From Chrysophaeum taylorii (taxonomy: Eukaryota; Sar; Pelagophyceae; Pelagomonadales; Pelagomonadaceae): 64,000 nt of DNA. The DNA lies in NCBI GenBank assembly GCA_029834535.1, contig JAQMWT010000344.1:1-64000 (forward strand), given 5' to 3'. This document shows, piece after piece, positions 1 to 11,200 of this stretch (positions within the stretch are counted from its first letter, which is position 1; each line of letters starts with the position of its first letter). The notes under the pieces are model-generated. The model did not search any database and was not told where the DNA came from. It saw only the letters and a list, made by a program, of their open reading frames with translations. The translations under genes were made by a program, and so were the position numbers.

Positions 1-936
1 TGGCGCGAGAGCCAGACAGTGATCCTGCCGTCTACGGCGACCTCGCAGACTATTTCCACGACCCGCGGCGGCTCTTTCAGCGCGCCATTCTCACGCCCCG
101 TCGAAACGATGTTGTCGATGCTGACAACGCGCGCATGACCGCGGCCTTTTTTCCCGGAGACGAGGCGTCGGAGTTCTTTTCGGCCGACTAGGTTGGGTCG
201 GAAGACGACGCCTCGCTCTTTACAGTCGAGTTTTGAACTCATGACAACCAACGGCATGCTGACTTTGATCGCGAGCTTAAAGTCTTCGCAACCTCGACCC
301 GTCGCACGGCCACTGCAACGGTACCAGATACATGATCGATCGTGTCGTTGTCACCGAGGCTCCTCCAACCTGTATCCCGTAAGGCCCGCCGACGCCAAAC
401 GATCAACAAGAGCCAGGGCCAGACGCCCCGCGAGGTCGGCGTCCTCTTGCCCAAGCCCGTCTTCTGCCACGTCCAGCTCTATGGCTCTCTGTCGATCGGC
501 AACCCCGAGGATATCTCTCTGAGTCGACGACTCCACCCTACCCCACACGTGCTGCGCAACATCGACCGATAAGCCCTCCCGGCGTCTACACGCGCACGGT
601 AGGTGAACTTACTGGGACCAGGTGAACTTACTGGGGTTTGAGATTGGGACTAGGTGAACTTAGTGACCAGGTGAACTTACTGGGACCAAGTGAACTTACT
701 GGGGTTTTTAGAGTGAACGCAAAGGCTAGCGGCGTGTACGGATCAAAGCAGCTTAGATTGGCGGAGGTGAGAGCGACGAGCTCGAAGGAGAGTGGGGTGA
801 GGCACGAGTGGGTTTACGCCGAACTTACTGGGGTTAGAGATTGGGACTAGGTGAACTTACTGGGACCAGGTGAACTTACTGGGGTTAGAGATTGGGACCA
901 GGTGAACTTACTGGCGAACTTACTGGCCTGCACTTG
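1..936 (+). repeat. Array unit 1 (5' end outside the window)
   Basis: Begins inside the helicase fragment. It ends with a block of AGGTGAACTTACTGGG-type minisatellite copies (about 600-930) and the 3' terminus CCTGCACTTG. Confidence 0.8.
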
Positions 937-1994
937 TCCTAACTACTAATCGACAGATGTTTGTCTGTCTGTCTGTTTGTCTGTTTGTTTGTTTGTCCCT
1001 CGATTTAGGGTAAGGATCAGGTAGGCGCGAGAGTAAGGATCAGGTAGGCGCGAGAGCCAGACAGTGATCCTCCAAGCCGTCTACGGCGACCTCGCAGACT
1101 ATTTCCACGACCCGCGGCGGCTCTTTCAGCGCGCCATTCTCACGCCCCGTCGAAACGATGTTGTCGATGCTGACAACGCGCGCATGACCGCGGCCTTTTT
1201 TTCCCGGAGACGAGGCGTCGGAGTTCTTTTCGGCTGACTAGGCTGGGTCGGAAGACGACGCCTCGCTCTTTACAGTAGTTTTCAACTCCCTGACAACCAA
1301 CGGCATGCTGACTTTGATCGCGAGCTTAAAGTCTTCGCAACCTCGACCCGTCGCACGGCCACTGCAACGGTACCAGATACATGATCGATCGTGTCGTTGT
1401 CACCGAGGCTCCTCCAACCTGTATCCCTTAAGGCCCGCCGACGCCAAACGATCAACAAGAGCCAGGGCCAGACGCCCCGCGAGGTCGGCGTCCTCTTGCC
1501 CAAGCCCGTCTTCTGCCACGTCCAGCTCTACGTGGCTCTCTGTCGATCGGCAACCCCGAGGATATCCTCTTCTGAGTCGACGACTCCACCCTACCCCACA
1601 CGTGCTGCGCAATACCGATAAGCCCCCTCCCGGCGTCTACACGCGCACTGTAGGTGAACTTACTGGGACCAGGTGAACTTACTGGGGTTTGAGATTGGGA
1701 CTAGGTGAACTTAGTGACCAGGTGAACTTACTGGGACCAAGTGAACTTACTGGGGTTTTTAGAGTAACGCAAAGGCGAGCGGCGTGTACGGATCAAAGCA
1801 GCTTAGATTGGCGGAGGTGAGAGCGACGAGCTCGAAGGAGAGGGGGTGAGTGGATGTGAGCACGAGTGGGCTTACACCGAACTTACTGGGGTTAGAGATT
1901 GGGACTAGGTGAACTTACTGGGACAAGGTGAACTTACTGGGGTTAGAGATTGGGATCAGGTGAACTTACTGGCGAACTTACTGGCCTGCACTTG
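937..1994 (+). repeat. Array unit 2 (1,058 bp)
   Basis: Starts with TCCTAACTACTAATCGACAG directly after the 3' terminus of unit 1, giving an exact CTTG/TCCTAAC junction. A TGTC/TGTT run and two copies of a 23-bp motif containing GGATCAGGTAGGCGCGAGAG precede the helicase fragment. Confidence 0.82.
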
Positions 1995-3022
1995 TAACTA
2001 CTAATCGACAGATGTTTGTCTGTCTGTCTGTCTGTTTGTTTGTTTGTCCCTCGATTTAGGGTAAGGATCAGGTTGGCGCGAGAGTAAGGATCAGGTAGGC
2101 GCGAGAGCCAGACAGTGATCCTCCAAGCCGTCTACGGCGACCTCGCAGACTATTTCCACGACCCGCGGCGGCTCTTTCAGCGCGCCATTCTCACGCCCCG
2201 TCGAAACGATGTTGTCGATGCTGACAACGCGCGCATGACCGCGGCCTTTTTCCCGAAGACGAGGCGTCGGAGTTCTTTTCGGCCGACTAGGTTGGGTCGG
2301 AAGACGACGCCTCGCTCTTTACAGTCGAGTTTTGAACTCCCTGACAACCAACGGCATGCTGACTTTGATCGCGAGCTTAAAGTCTTCGCAACCTCGACCC
2401 GTCGCACGGCCACTGCAACGGTACCAGATACATGATCGATCGTGTCGTTGTCACCGAGGCTCCTCCAACCTGTATCCCGTAAGGCCCGCCGACGCCAAAC
2501 GATCACCAAGAGCCAGGGCCAGACGCCCCGCGAGGTCGGCGTCCTCTTGCCCAAGCCCGTCTTCTGCCACTTCCAGCTCTACGTGGCTCTCTGTCGATCG
2601 GCAACCCCGAGGATATGCTCTTCTGAGTCGACGACTCCACCCTACCCACACGTGCTGCGCAATACCGATAAGCCCCCTCCCGGCGTCTACACGCGCACTG
2701 TAGGTGAACTTACTGGGACCAGGTGAACTAACTGGGGTTTGAGATTGGGATAGGTGAATATAGTGACCAGGTGAACTTACTGGGACCAGGTGAACATACT
2801 GGGGTTTTAGAGCAAAGGGATTTTAGAGTAAACTCAAAGGTAGGCGGCGCGTGCGGATCGAAGCAGCTTAGATTGGCGGAGGCGAGAGCGACGAGCTCAA
2901 AGGAGTTGGTGTGAGCTAGGTGAACTTACTGACCAGGTGAACTTATATGAAACTTACTGGGAACCAGGTGAACTTACTGGGGTTAGAGATTGGGACTAGG
3001 TGAACTTACTGGCCTGCACTTG
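1995..3022 (+). repeat. Array unit 3 (1,028 bp)
   Basis: The start is 2 bp shorter than in unit 2 (TAACTACTAATCG). The helicase segment is nearly the same as in units 1 and 2. Its minisatellite block has diverged and contains an extra TTTTAGAG segment that it shares with units 4 and 5. Confidence 0.8.
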
Positions 3023-4063
3023 TGTTTGTCTGTTTGTTTGTCTGTCTGTTTGTTTGTCCCTCGATTTAGGGTAAGGATCAGGTAGGCGCGAGAGTAAGGA
3101 TCAGGTAGGCGCGAGAGCCAGACAGTGATCCTCCAAGCCGTCTACGGCGACCTCGCAGACTATTTCCACGACCCGCGGCGGCTCTTTCAGCGCGCCATTC
3201 TCACGCCCCGTCGAAACGATGTTGTCGATGCTGACAACGCGCGCATGACCGCGGCCTTTTTTTCCCGGAGACGAGGCGTCGGAGTTCTTTTCGGCTGACT
3301 AGGCTGGGTCGGAAGACGACGCCTCGCTCTTTACAGTAGAGTTTTCAACTCCCTGACAACCAACGGCATGCTGACTTTGATCGCGAGCTTAATGTCTTCG
3401 CAACCTCGACCCGTCGCACGGCCACTGCAACGGTACCAGATACATGATCGATCGTGTCGTTGTCACCGAGGCTCCTCCAACCTGTATCGCTTAAGGCCCG
3501 CCTACGCCAAACGATCAACAAGAGCCAGGGCCAGACGCCCCGCGAGGTCGGCGTCCTCTTGGCGAAGCCCGTCTTCTGCCACGTCCAGCTCTACGTGGCT
3601 CTCTGTCGATCGGCAACCCCGAGGATATCCTCTTCTGGGTCGACGACTCCACCCTACCCCACACGTGCTGCGCAATGCCGATAAGCCCCCTCCCGGCGTC
3701 TACACGCGCACTATAGGTGAACTTACTGGGACCACGTGAACTTACTGGGGTTCGAGATTGGGACTAGGTGGGCTGAGTGACAAGGTGAAACGGGGACCAG
3801 GTGAACATACTGGGGTTTTCAGAGTAAAGGATTTTTAGAGTAAACTCAAAGGTTGGCGGCGTGTGCGGATCAAAGCAGCTTAGATTGGCGGAGGCGAGAG
3901 CGACGAGCTCAAAGGAGTTGGTGTGAGCTCGGTGAACTTACTGACCAGGTGAACTTATACGAAACTTACTGGGACAGGTGAACTTACTAGGGTAAGAGAT
4001 TGGGACTAGGTGAGCTTACTGGCCTGCACTTGTCGACTAGGTGAGCTTACTGGCCTGCACTTG
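3023..4063 (+). repeat. Array unit 4
   Basis: The conserved 5' terminus is missing; the unit starts within the TGTT/TGTC run. The 3' terminus is duplicated: a 33-bp block with CTTACTGGCCTGCACTTG occurs twice in a row at about 4011-4063. Confidence 0.78.
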
Positions 4064-5064
4064 TCGACACTATGTTTGTCTGTCTGTTTGTCTGTCTGTC
4101 CCTCGATTTAGGGTAAGGATCAGGTAGGCGCGAGAGTAAGGATCAGGTAGGCGCGAGAGCCAGACAGTGATCCTCCAAGCCGTCTACGGCGACCTCGCAG
4201 ACTATTTCCACGACCCGCGGCGGCTCTTTCAGCGCGCCATTCTCACGCCCCGTCGAAACGATGTTGTCGATGCTGACAACGCGCGCATGACCGCGGCCTT
4301 TTTTTCCCGGAGACGAGGCGTCGGAGTTCTTTTCGGCTGACTAGGCTGGGTCGGAAGACGACGCCTCGCTCTTTACAGTAGAGTTTTCAACTCCCTGACA
4401 ACCAACGGGATGCTGACTTTGAGCGTGAGCTTAAGGTCGACCCGTCGTACGGCCACTGCAACGGTACCAGATACATGATCGATCGTGTCGTTGTCACCGA
4501 GGCTCCTCCAACCTGTATCCCTTAAGGCCCGCCTACGCCAAACGATCAACAAGAGCCAGGGCCAGACGCCCCGCGAGGTCGGCGTCCTCTTTCCCAAGCC
4601 CGTCTTCTGCCACGTCCAGCTCTACGTGGCTCTCTGTCGATCGGCATCCCCGAGGATATACTCATCTGGGTCGACGACTCCACCCTACCCCACACGTGCT
4701 GCGCAATACCGATAAGCCCCCTCCCGGCGTCTACACGCGCACTATAGGTGAACTTACTGGGACCACGTGAACTTACTGGGGTTTGGGATTGGGACTAGGT
4801 GAACTGAGTGACCAGGTGAAACTGGGACCAGGTGAACATACTGGGGTTTTTAGAGTAAAGGGTTTTTAGAGTAAACTCAAAGGTTGGCGGCGCGTGCGGA
4901 TCAAAGCAGCTTAGATTGGCGGAGGCGAGAGCGACGAGCTCAAAGGAGTTTGTGTGAGCTAGGTGAGCTTACTGACCAGGTGATCTTACATGAAACTTAC
5001 TGGGACCAGGTGAACTTAGTGGGGTTAGAGATTGGGACTAGGTGAACTTACTGGCCTGCACTTG
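4064..5064 (+). repeat. Array unit 5 (last)
   Basis: Also lacks the 5' terminus. A short deletion relative to the other units brings LKV next to DPSYGHCNGTRYMID, so here the helicase reads without a frame change in this stretch. It ends at CCTGCACTTG and is followed by inverted copies of the unit 5' end. Confidence 0.78.
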
Positions 5065-5200
5065 TCGACATTTAAAGACAAACAAACAGACAAACACCAC
5101 CCCCCTCTTAACAGTCGCCATTTAAAGACAAACAGACAAATCTGTCGATTAGTAGTTAAGACAAACAGACAGACAAACATCCGTCGATTAGTAGTTAGGA
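5065..5200 (-). repeat. Inverted copies of the array unit 5' terminus
   Basis: Two copies of the unit start lie here in reverse orientation. The distal one, read on the minus strand from 5200, gives TCCTAACTACTAATCGAC and then the TGTC run, with one mismatch to the unit 2 start. Between the array and these copies is a block with TTTAAAGACAAACA and ACCCCCCTCTTAACAG that recurs near 17343-17380. They may be the 5' end of an oppositely oriented element or a fold-back terminus. Confidence 0.7.
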
Positions 5201-5251
5201 TTGTCCACTCTTGTGGAAAATCCTGCCTGGAGACTTCGCGGCTCATTGTCC

Positions 5252-6507
5252 ATGATTTTTGATGTGTGCGCGCTGCTGTTTTGGCAGGTGAAGGCGGGCC
5301 CGGCCGCTGAGAAGCCGGGCCACCTCGTTGTGCACGTGGGCCTTCACAAGACAGCGACGACATCGACGCAACGTTTGCTCGCGGAGTGTAAGATACTCGT
5401 GGAGTCGACGTACCCGTCGCTTCGGGTTGCCGCCGGCGGAAAACATGGCGCAGACGTGCCGAACTCGCTCATGGCGGGGGGATGCCAGCCGTACCCGACC
5501 CCTAATCCCGGGCATGTCGACACCGAGCGAATGAACGACATTGTGGCCAAGATACGGCGCGACGTCGCAGACAACAAAACGGTCGTACTCTCGGCCGAGG
5601 ACTTCGACCGGACAGGGACGCGGTGCTTTAAACAGTTACTCAGGACGATTGACCCCGGCCGATCGACGGCGGTGGTCGTCGTGCGTGACAGTGTCGCAAT
5701 CATCGGGACCTCGGAAGCCGAGTTTTTGGGACCCGACTTGGCATTATGTTTCCTTCGTGTTCGTATTCGTGTTACGAGCAACCCTGTTTTCCTTGTCTTG
5801 TTTGACACGTGCCGATGCTGGTACCAAACACTTGACGATTGTGTCATCCACAGGTCCGAGACGCCGTCTCGTGGCTCCGGTCCTACTACGAAGAGATTGC
5901 GTGCGGCAAAGTCACCTTCGGCGACTGGCTCGTGAAAGAAAGTGCCGGCCTCATCGCGAGCGCACCAGATACACTTGCGCGCGTCCAGGCTGTCTTCGAC
6001 GACGTCCAGGTCGCCAGTTTGGATCACCTCTTAGAGGTCGGTAACACCGTTGCGTCCTTTCTCATCTGCAACGCCTCGTTCGAATTGGCTTCCGACGCGT
6101 GGTCAACCTGCGCCAAGACCATCGACGCAAAATTCACCCACTCAAACCCCACAACCACCTCCATGCTCGAGTGTGACCTTGAACCTCTCGCTCGGGCCTT
6201 GACCTTGGCCCGCGGCTGCGAAATGATAAATCCCAAGCGAGAGCAGATCGAGGCCCTGGCCGCCCGATTAGCAACCACGTGCTACGAAAATGATCACAAT
6301 GCCACGTCCTACTTCGGCGCCCTTCTCGAGCCGACGTGGCGCGCCTGGCTTGAGAACGTCCTCCCGCCGTCGCATCTCCCCGCGCCGCGACATGCCGAGC
6401 ACATTTGCCTCGTCGACGTTGCCCGTCTCTCAAAAGCCGACGTCAGAGCCATTCTCCAGGTTTTTCTTGGCCAGTGTGAATCTGGCGTGGCGGCCGCCGC
6501 TTCCTGA
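5252..6507 (+). CDS. Sulfotransferase-family protein
   Basis: Likely transfers sulfate from PAPS to a carbohydrate or other acceptor. Two exons are proposed, 5252-5680 and 5854-6507, with a 173-bp intron (GTGCGT donor, CAG acceptor, phase 0), giving about 360 residues. The first ATG in frame is used; it starts a short hydrophobic stretch (MIFDVCALLFW) that could be an anchor. HVGLHKTATTSTQ at residues 28-40 is the 5'-phosphosulfate-binding loop. Splicing restores VVVRDAVSWLRSYYEE, which matches the 3'-phosphate-binding strand and helix of sulfotransferases. Without splicing the frame diverges right after VVVRD. The start codon lies only about 50 bp from the repeat array, so the promoter must overlap transposon-derived DNA. 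The acceptor cannot be predicted. Confidence 0.72.
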
Positions 6508-7472
6508 GGGGGGGTGGGGCGCGGGAGCAAGACGAACACATCTCCAAGCACGAAAGTTTAGCACCGAGGAGTCGGTGACCCCTCCCCTAGGCCTTACCTT
6601 AATCCCTCCCATAGGTCTTACCTTAATATAGCGCTTGGAGGTCGGTGACCTTCTCAGGACGACGGGCACTGCAGCACCAGAGTGGATCTACAAGGCATGC
6701 TAATTGGCAGGGCAAGTGGGGTTCGAGGGGAGTGTGTGGCGTCGTTGGGTTGGTCGCAAGGACTGTGGCGGCCTCATGGCAGAATGCGGCGCCTCAGAGG
6801 TCCTTGAGGTAGTCGTGGACGTTCTCCTCGGGAGCGGGGCTCTTTAGCGGTTAAAAGGGGTCGGCTTCTCCGGATCTGGCTGCTGTCCCACGCAATTCCA
6901 GCTACTTAATGGCTCACTGCCTCAGGCTCTCCTCCTACTCCTCGGAGCCGGGCTCGTCGACGGAATCTGGGCCGCCGCGGTGGCCTCGTCCGTGTTCACT
7001 GGGGGCGGTTCGTCGTCGTCATCGTCGTTGTCATCGTCGTCGTCTCGAGGAGAGGACGCATACAATACCCCGCCAAGTTCTAATGCTCGGAGTGGTGCAA
7101 CACTCGGCGTCGAGAGCAACGGGTCCGGAGAAGCATCTGGCACACGGGCGGCTTCCAGCTGGTCGACGGAGCGTTCGAGGCCTTGAATCTCGAACCAAAT
7201 CGTATCTCGATGCGGCTGCTCGGCGGCGCCGCCCAGGTGGTCGTCCAGCCGGGCCTTTGGGTCTGCGATCTCCTACTAGACGGATCTCTCGCTGGAAACA
7301 AACGCTGAGGTCACCCCCCTGCAGTTTCGTGACCCCGATCTGTTTCCGCTCAGCCATCGGTGCGAGAATCAAATCCCGGTGAGTAGACAGACAAACCTTT
7401 CCTTAAAAGAAGTACTAAGCGAACACGACGTTCGGGTCGACGGTGGTTGGGAGTGCGCGCGACGGCATTCGT
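6508..7472. other. Intergenic region with possible coding remnants
   Basis: No gene is recognised. The stretch around 7080-7380 has protein-like segments in two plus-strand frames (a piece with GGFQLVDGAFEALNLEP, and one with EVTPLQFRDPDLFPLSHRC). They may belong to an unresolved spliced or broken gene, but no family could be named. A small duplication containing CTTACCTTAAT lies near 6590-6630. Confidence 0.3.
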
Positions 7473-8161
7473 CTAGAAGCCCGTCGCGCCATACTTTTCG
7501 TGGTACGCGGCTTTTTTCTTCTCGAAGATGATCGCCTGCGCTGCGCGTCGGGAGGAGGAATACGCAGAGGGAAAGCACCCACCAGAGGCCCTTTGATGAG
7601 CGGCAGATCAGCATCGGCCCGAACGAAGTCCATGAGGGCGACCTTGCTGGGTCCCGGGGTCGCAACGGGCGGGGGCGGCGGGGCGACGACGGGCGGGGGC
7701 GGCGGCGCGGGGGCGACGACGACGGGTTCGGCGGCCACGGGCGCCGGCGCAGGAGCAGGGGGCGCGGCCGGTACGGGAGCAGGGGGTGCGGGGGCCGCCG
7801 CGTCGACTTTGAAATCCTCGAAGGCAGGGACGTCATTGGCGTCCTCGACGACGACCATGATTGGCTGACCGACCTTGACCTCGCCCGCGTTTGCGGGGGC
7901 AAGGATCTTGGCGATGACGCCAGTGTCCTGGGCCTCGAAGTCGACCGTCGCCTTGTCGGTCTCGATCTCGCAAATGACGTCGCCCGCGTCGAAGGAGCCA
8001 CCCTCCTGGATTTTCCACGCAGCGATAGTCCCGGCTTCCATCGTCGGGCTCAAAGCCGGCAGCCCGACGAGCTGGTGCGCGGGGTACGAGAACCGTCGGA
8101 GCGCGAGACGGGCCACCCGGACGCCCGTCAGCCGCGCGAAGCTCGAGAGAGTCGAGGCCAT
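7473..8161 (-). CDS. Lipoyl-domain protein related to pyruvate dehydrogenase E2
   Basis: A single N-terminal biotinyl/lipoyl domain of the 2-oxoacid dehydrogenase E2 type: PALSPTMEAGTIAAWK, then IETDKATVDFE with the expected lipoylated lysine at residue 70. A basic, Arg-rich N-terminus fits a mitochondrial presequence. A long Ala/Pro linker follows. Two exons are proposed (8161-7583 and 7535-7473) with a 47-bp intron (GTGGGT donor, CAG acceptor); splicing gives the C-terminus FEKKKAAYHEKYGATGF. The product is about 213 residues. There is no E3-binding domain and no catalytic acyltransferase domain, so it is not a complete E2. It may be an accessory lipoyl carrier or an E3BP-like relative. The start is the first ATG, 40 bp from the divergent UTP21 start. 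Confidence 0.75.
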
Positions 8162-8201
8162 CACAACTACACACGGTCAGCTCAAAAAACCCTGATTGTC
8201 G
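8162..8201. promoter_or_regulatory. 40-bp divergent spacer, lipoyl protein / UTP21
   Basis: Only 40 bp separate the start codons, so both 5' UTRs and a shared bidirectional promoter must sit here or reach into the coding regions. No TATA-like element is visible. Confidence 0.5.
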
Positions 8202-11200
8202 ATGGAGTCTCGCCTGCTGCGGGCGCACCGCGTCGTGGGCGCCGTCGTCGACTCCGACGCGGCGTCGGCGGTGTCGTTCTACTCGCTCGGCGGCGAGGGG
8301 TTCGTGTGCGCGCGCGCGTCGTACGACGCGTTCCACGTGATAAAGCTCGAGGAGCTGACGGTGCAGGTGACCTCGCCGCGGCTCGGGCGGCAAATCGACG
8401 CGCTCGTGGCGGTGGGCGAGTGGACCTACGTCGCGCACGGGAGGGAGTTGTGGGCGTTCGAGCGCGCGAGGAGCCGGGGCCGCGTCGGCGCGGCGGTCGA
8501 GACGCCGATCGAGGCGCTGGTCGCCGTCGGGGACTCGATCGTTGCCAAGTGTGGCGCGAGGGAGGGCGCGAGCCTCGTCGTGGTGTGGACGTGTCCGTCG
8601 CGTGGCGAACCTTCGCGGCTGGCGAGCGAGTTTTGGTTGGACGGATTCGTCGCGAGCGTCGTGACGCACCCCCCCGCGTACATCAACAAGCTTCTTTTCG
8701 GGTCGTCGCGTAGCGGCGGGCTCGAGCTGTGGAACGCGCGGTCGCGGAAGCGCGTGCATCGGTTCGCGTGCGCCGCGGGGAGGGCCGGCGTCGTGGTGCT
8801 CGAGCCCTCGGGCGTGCTGGACGTCGTCGGCGTCGGGCGCGCCGACGGCGCGATCGAGTTGGTGCACGCGCGACGCGACGAGGTGTTGTTCGAGCTCTCG
8901 CAGAAGAAGACGGCGCCGACGTGCTTGTTTTTCGTCTCGGGGGGGGTCGGAAGCGAAAGTCGCGCGCTCCTGGTGTCGGGTGGCGCGGACGGCACGCTCC
9001 GCGTCTGGGACCTCGAGTCGCGGCGGCTGGTGCACGAGGAGTTGTCGGCGCACGGAGGTCCCGCGTGGCGAGGGTTCGCCGGCGGGGTGGGCGGGTCGCC
9101 GACGTCGGCGGCGTCGATCGTCGCGACGACCGTCGGCGGCGACAACGCGATCGCGCAATGGACCTTCGAGGCTGCCGACGGGAGCTGTCGTCTCGCGCGG
9201 AAGCGCGAGGGCCACGCGGCCCCGCCCCACGCGGCGCGGTGGTACTACGGCTCGTCGTCGTCGAGTTCCGACCCGTACGGCGCGCTCCAGCTCGTGACGT
9301 GCTCGAGGGAAGACAGGAGCGTGCGCGTCGCGCACGCCGCGCGGGACCAGCTCAACACCGAGATATCGCAAGGCCCGCTCGCGAAGCGCGCCAAGACCCT
9401 GCGGCTCCCGATCCGCGAGCTCCGACTCCCGCCGGTAGTCGCGATCGCGACGTGCGACGCCAAGGACGGCGCGTGGGCGAGCGTCGTGACGTGTCACGAG
9501 GGCCAGGCGACGGCGCGGTGCTGGCACTTTTCGCGGCGCGTTATTTCCGACGTTTCCCTCGCGCAGCCCCAGTGGCGCAACGAGGCCTCGAGCCTCTCGG
9601 CGGCGGCCTCGGAGGACGACGCCGACAAACGCGCGACCGCGTGCGCGCTCTCGGCGTGCGGGAACTTCGCCGTCGTCGGCCACGCCGACGGCCGCGCGCG
9701 CAAGTACAACGTCCAGTCGGGGAGGCCGCGCGGGGAGTACCCCGCCAACCTCGAGACGGCGGCCTTCGAGGCAAAGCGCGCGGCCTCGGTCGCCGTCCCG
9801 GGCTCGGTAACTCGAGCCGCGCGCGACATCGACAGAAAGATGCGCAAGGGCGAGCGCATCGACGCGGCGCTCGACGCCAAGGCAAAGCGGCGCGTGGTGG
9901 GGGCCGACGGCCTCCGGGCGCATCGCCGCGGCGCGGCCGGAGCGCGCCGCCACCGCGGCGCGATCACGGGCCTTTTCGTCGACGCCGAAAACGCGTTCGT
10001 CGCGACCGCCGGCCTCGACGGTTCCCTCAAGTGGTGGGACTTCCGGCGCCATTTTCTCGTCGCCGTCGTCGACTGCGGTCAGCCCGTCGCCAGGATCGAG
10101 GGCGCGCGAAGCGCAAACCTCATCGCCGTCGCCTGCGACGACGGCGTCATTCGCCTCGTCGAGGCGACCCCGCGCTCGCGCGAGAACGATCCTCGCCCGC
10201 GCGTCGCGCGACGCCTCTCGTGCGGCGACGCCCGCCCCCCGCGCGACCTCTCCTGGGCCCCCGACTTCAAGACCCTCTACGCCGCCTGCGGCGACGGATC
10301 CCTCCGCGTCTGGGACGTTTCCTCGGGCGCCCTCGTCGACTGGCTCGCCTTCGAGCGCGAGGCGACCTCCGTTTCCGCGTCGCCGACGGGCGAGTTCGTC
10401 GCGACGACGCACGTCGCCGAGAGAGGAATCGTCCTGTGGACCGACAAGGCCTCCTACTGCCGCGTCGACGCGCGGCCCCTCACCGACGCCGACGAGCCGA
10501 TCCTGGTCGACGTCCTCGACGGACCGGAACTTATTAAAGAACGACCTAAAGACGACGACGAAACCGGGAGGGCCTCGCGCCTCGAGGGCCTCGCCGCCCA
10601 CGTCCTCGAGGCCAACGCCGCCCGCCGCGCGGTGCGCCTCTCGGGTCACCCGCGCTCGAGGCTCGAGACCATGCACGCGCTCGAGGCCATTTCAGAACGC
10701 AACAAACCCGTCGAGCCCCCCAAGAAGAACGAGGCCGCGCCCTTCTTCCTCCCGAGCGCGCTCGGCCCCGCCGATCTCCAGCCGCAGGACAAGCACCCGC
10801 CCCACGGACCCAAGCGCCCGCCCGACACCGACGCACCCGGGACAAACAAGCGCCGCCGCGCGGCGTCCTTCGAGGCCGCCCGCCGCTGCCAGCTCGCGAC
10901 CTTCGCGCTCTCGCCCAAACCCGATGCCCTCGTCGAATATCTCAAGTCCCTCAATCCCCCCGCCGTCGACGCCGAAATCGCGCTCCTCTGTCGTGGCGCC
11001 CACGACGACCCCGGCCTCGGTCTCCTCGTCGCCGTCCTCGAGCACCTCGCCGTCGTCCTCGAAACGCGCGACGTGTTTGACGAGGTCCAGGCCTACCTCC
11101 ACCGCATCATCCAGCACCACGCGTCGGCCCTCGCCCTGCCCGAGCTCCGCGACAAAGTGCGCCTTCTCCACAAAGCCCAGCGCGCCGCCGCCGCGCACCT

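Larger units (their letters stand above)
1..5064 (+). mobile_element. Tandem array of Helitron-like deletion units (PIF1 helicase 3' fragment)
   Basis: Five head-to-tail units of about 1.0-1.06 kb; the first is cut by the window edge. Each holds about 500 bp that translates, with frame changes, into the C-terminal part of a Helitron PIF1-type helicase: VYGDLADYFHDP, RAILTP, a VDADN segment, HCNGTRYMID, then TINKSQGQT and PVFCHVQLYVAL. These match motifs known from Helitron helicases. The rest is a minisatellite built on AGGTGAACTTACTGGG and a TGTC/TGTT run. Unit 5' ends read TCCTAACTACTAATCGACAG and 3' ends CCTGCACTTG, joined directly in the array. The helicase segment carries the same stops and frame changes in every unit, so it spread as non-coding DNA. 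Helitron origin is inferred from the helicase motifs and the 5'-TC; the 3' CTTG differs from the usual CTRR. Confidence 0.8.

Noticed and set aside
600-930. Short direct repeats resembling a CRISPR array
   Set aside because: The GGTGAACTTACTGGG copies are spaced irregularly, without unique spacers, in eukaryotic transposon DNA.
1010-1025. TTTAGGG near a repeat array, possible telomeric repeat
   Set aside because: Only one copy per unit and no tandem run; it is part of the unit sequence.
7833-10676. 947-codon open frame on the minus strand
   Set aside because: It is the antisense of UTP21. High GC and strong third-position bias keep antisense frames open; the sequence is Arg/Ala/Val-rich with no domain.
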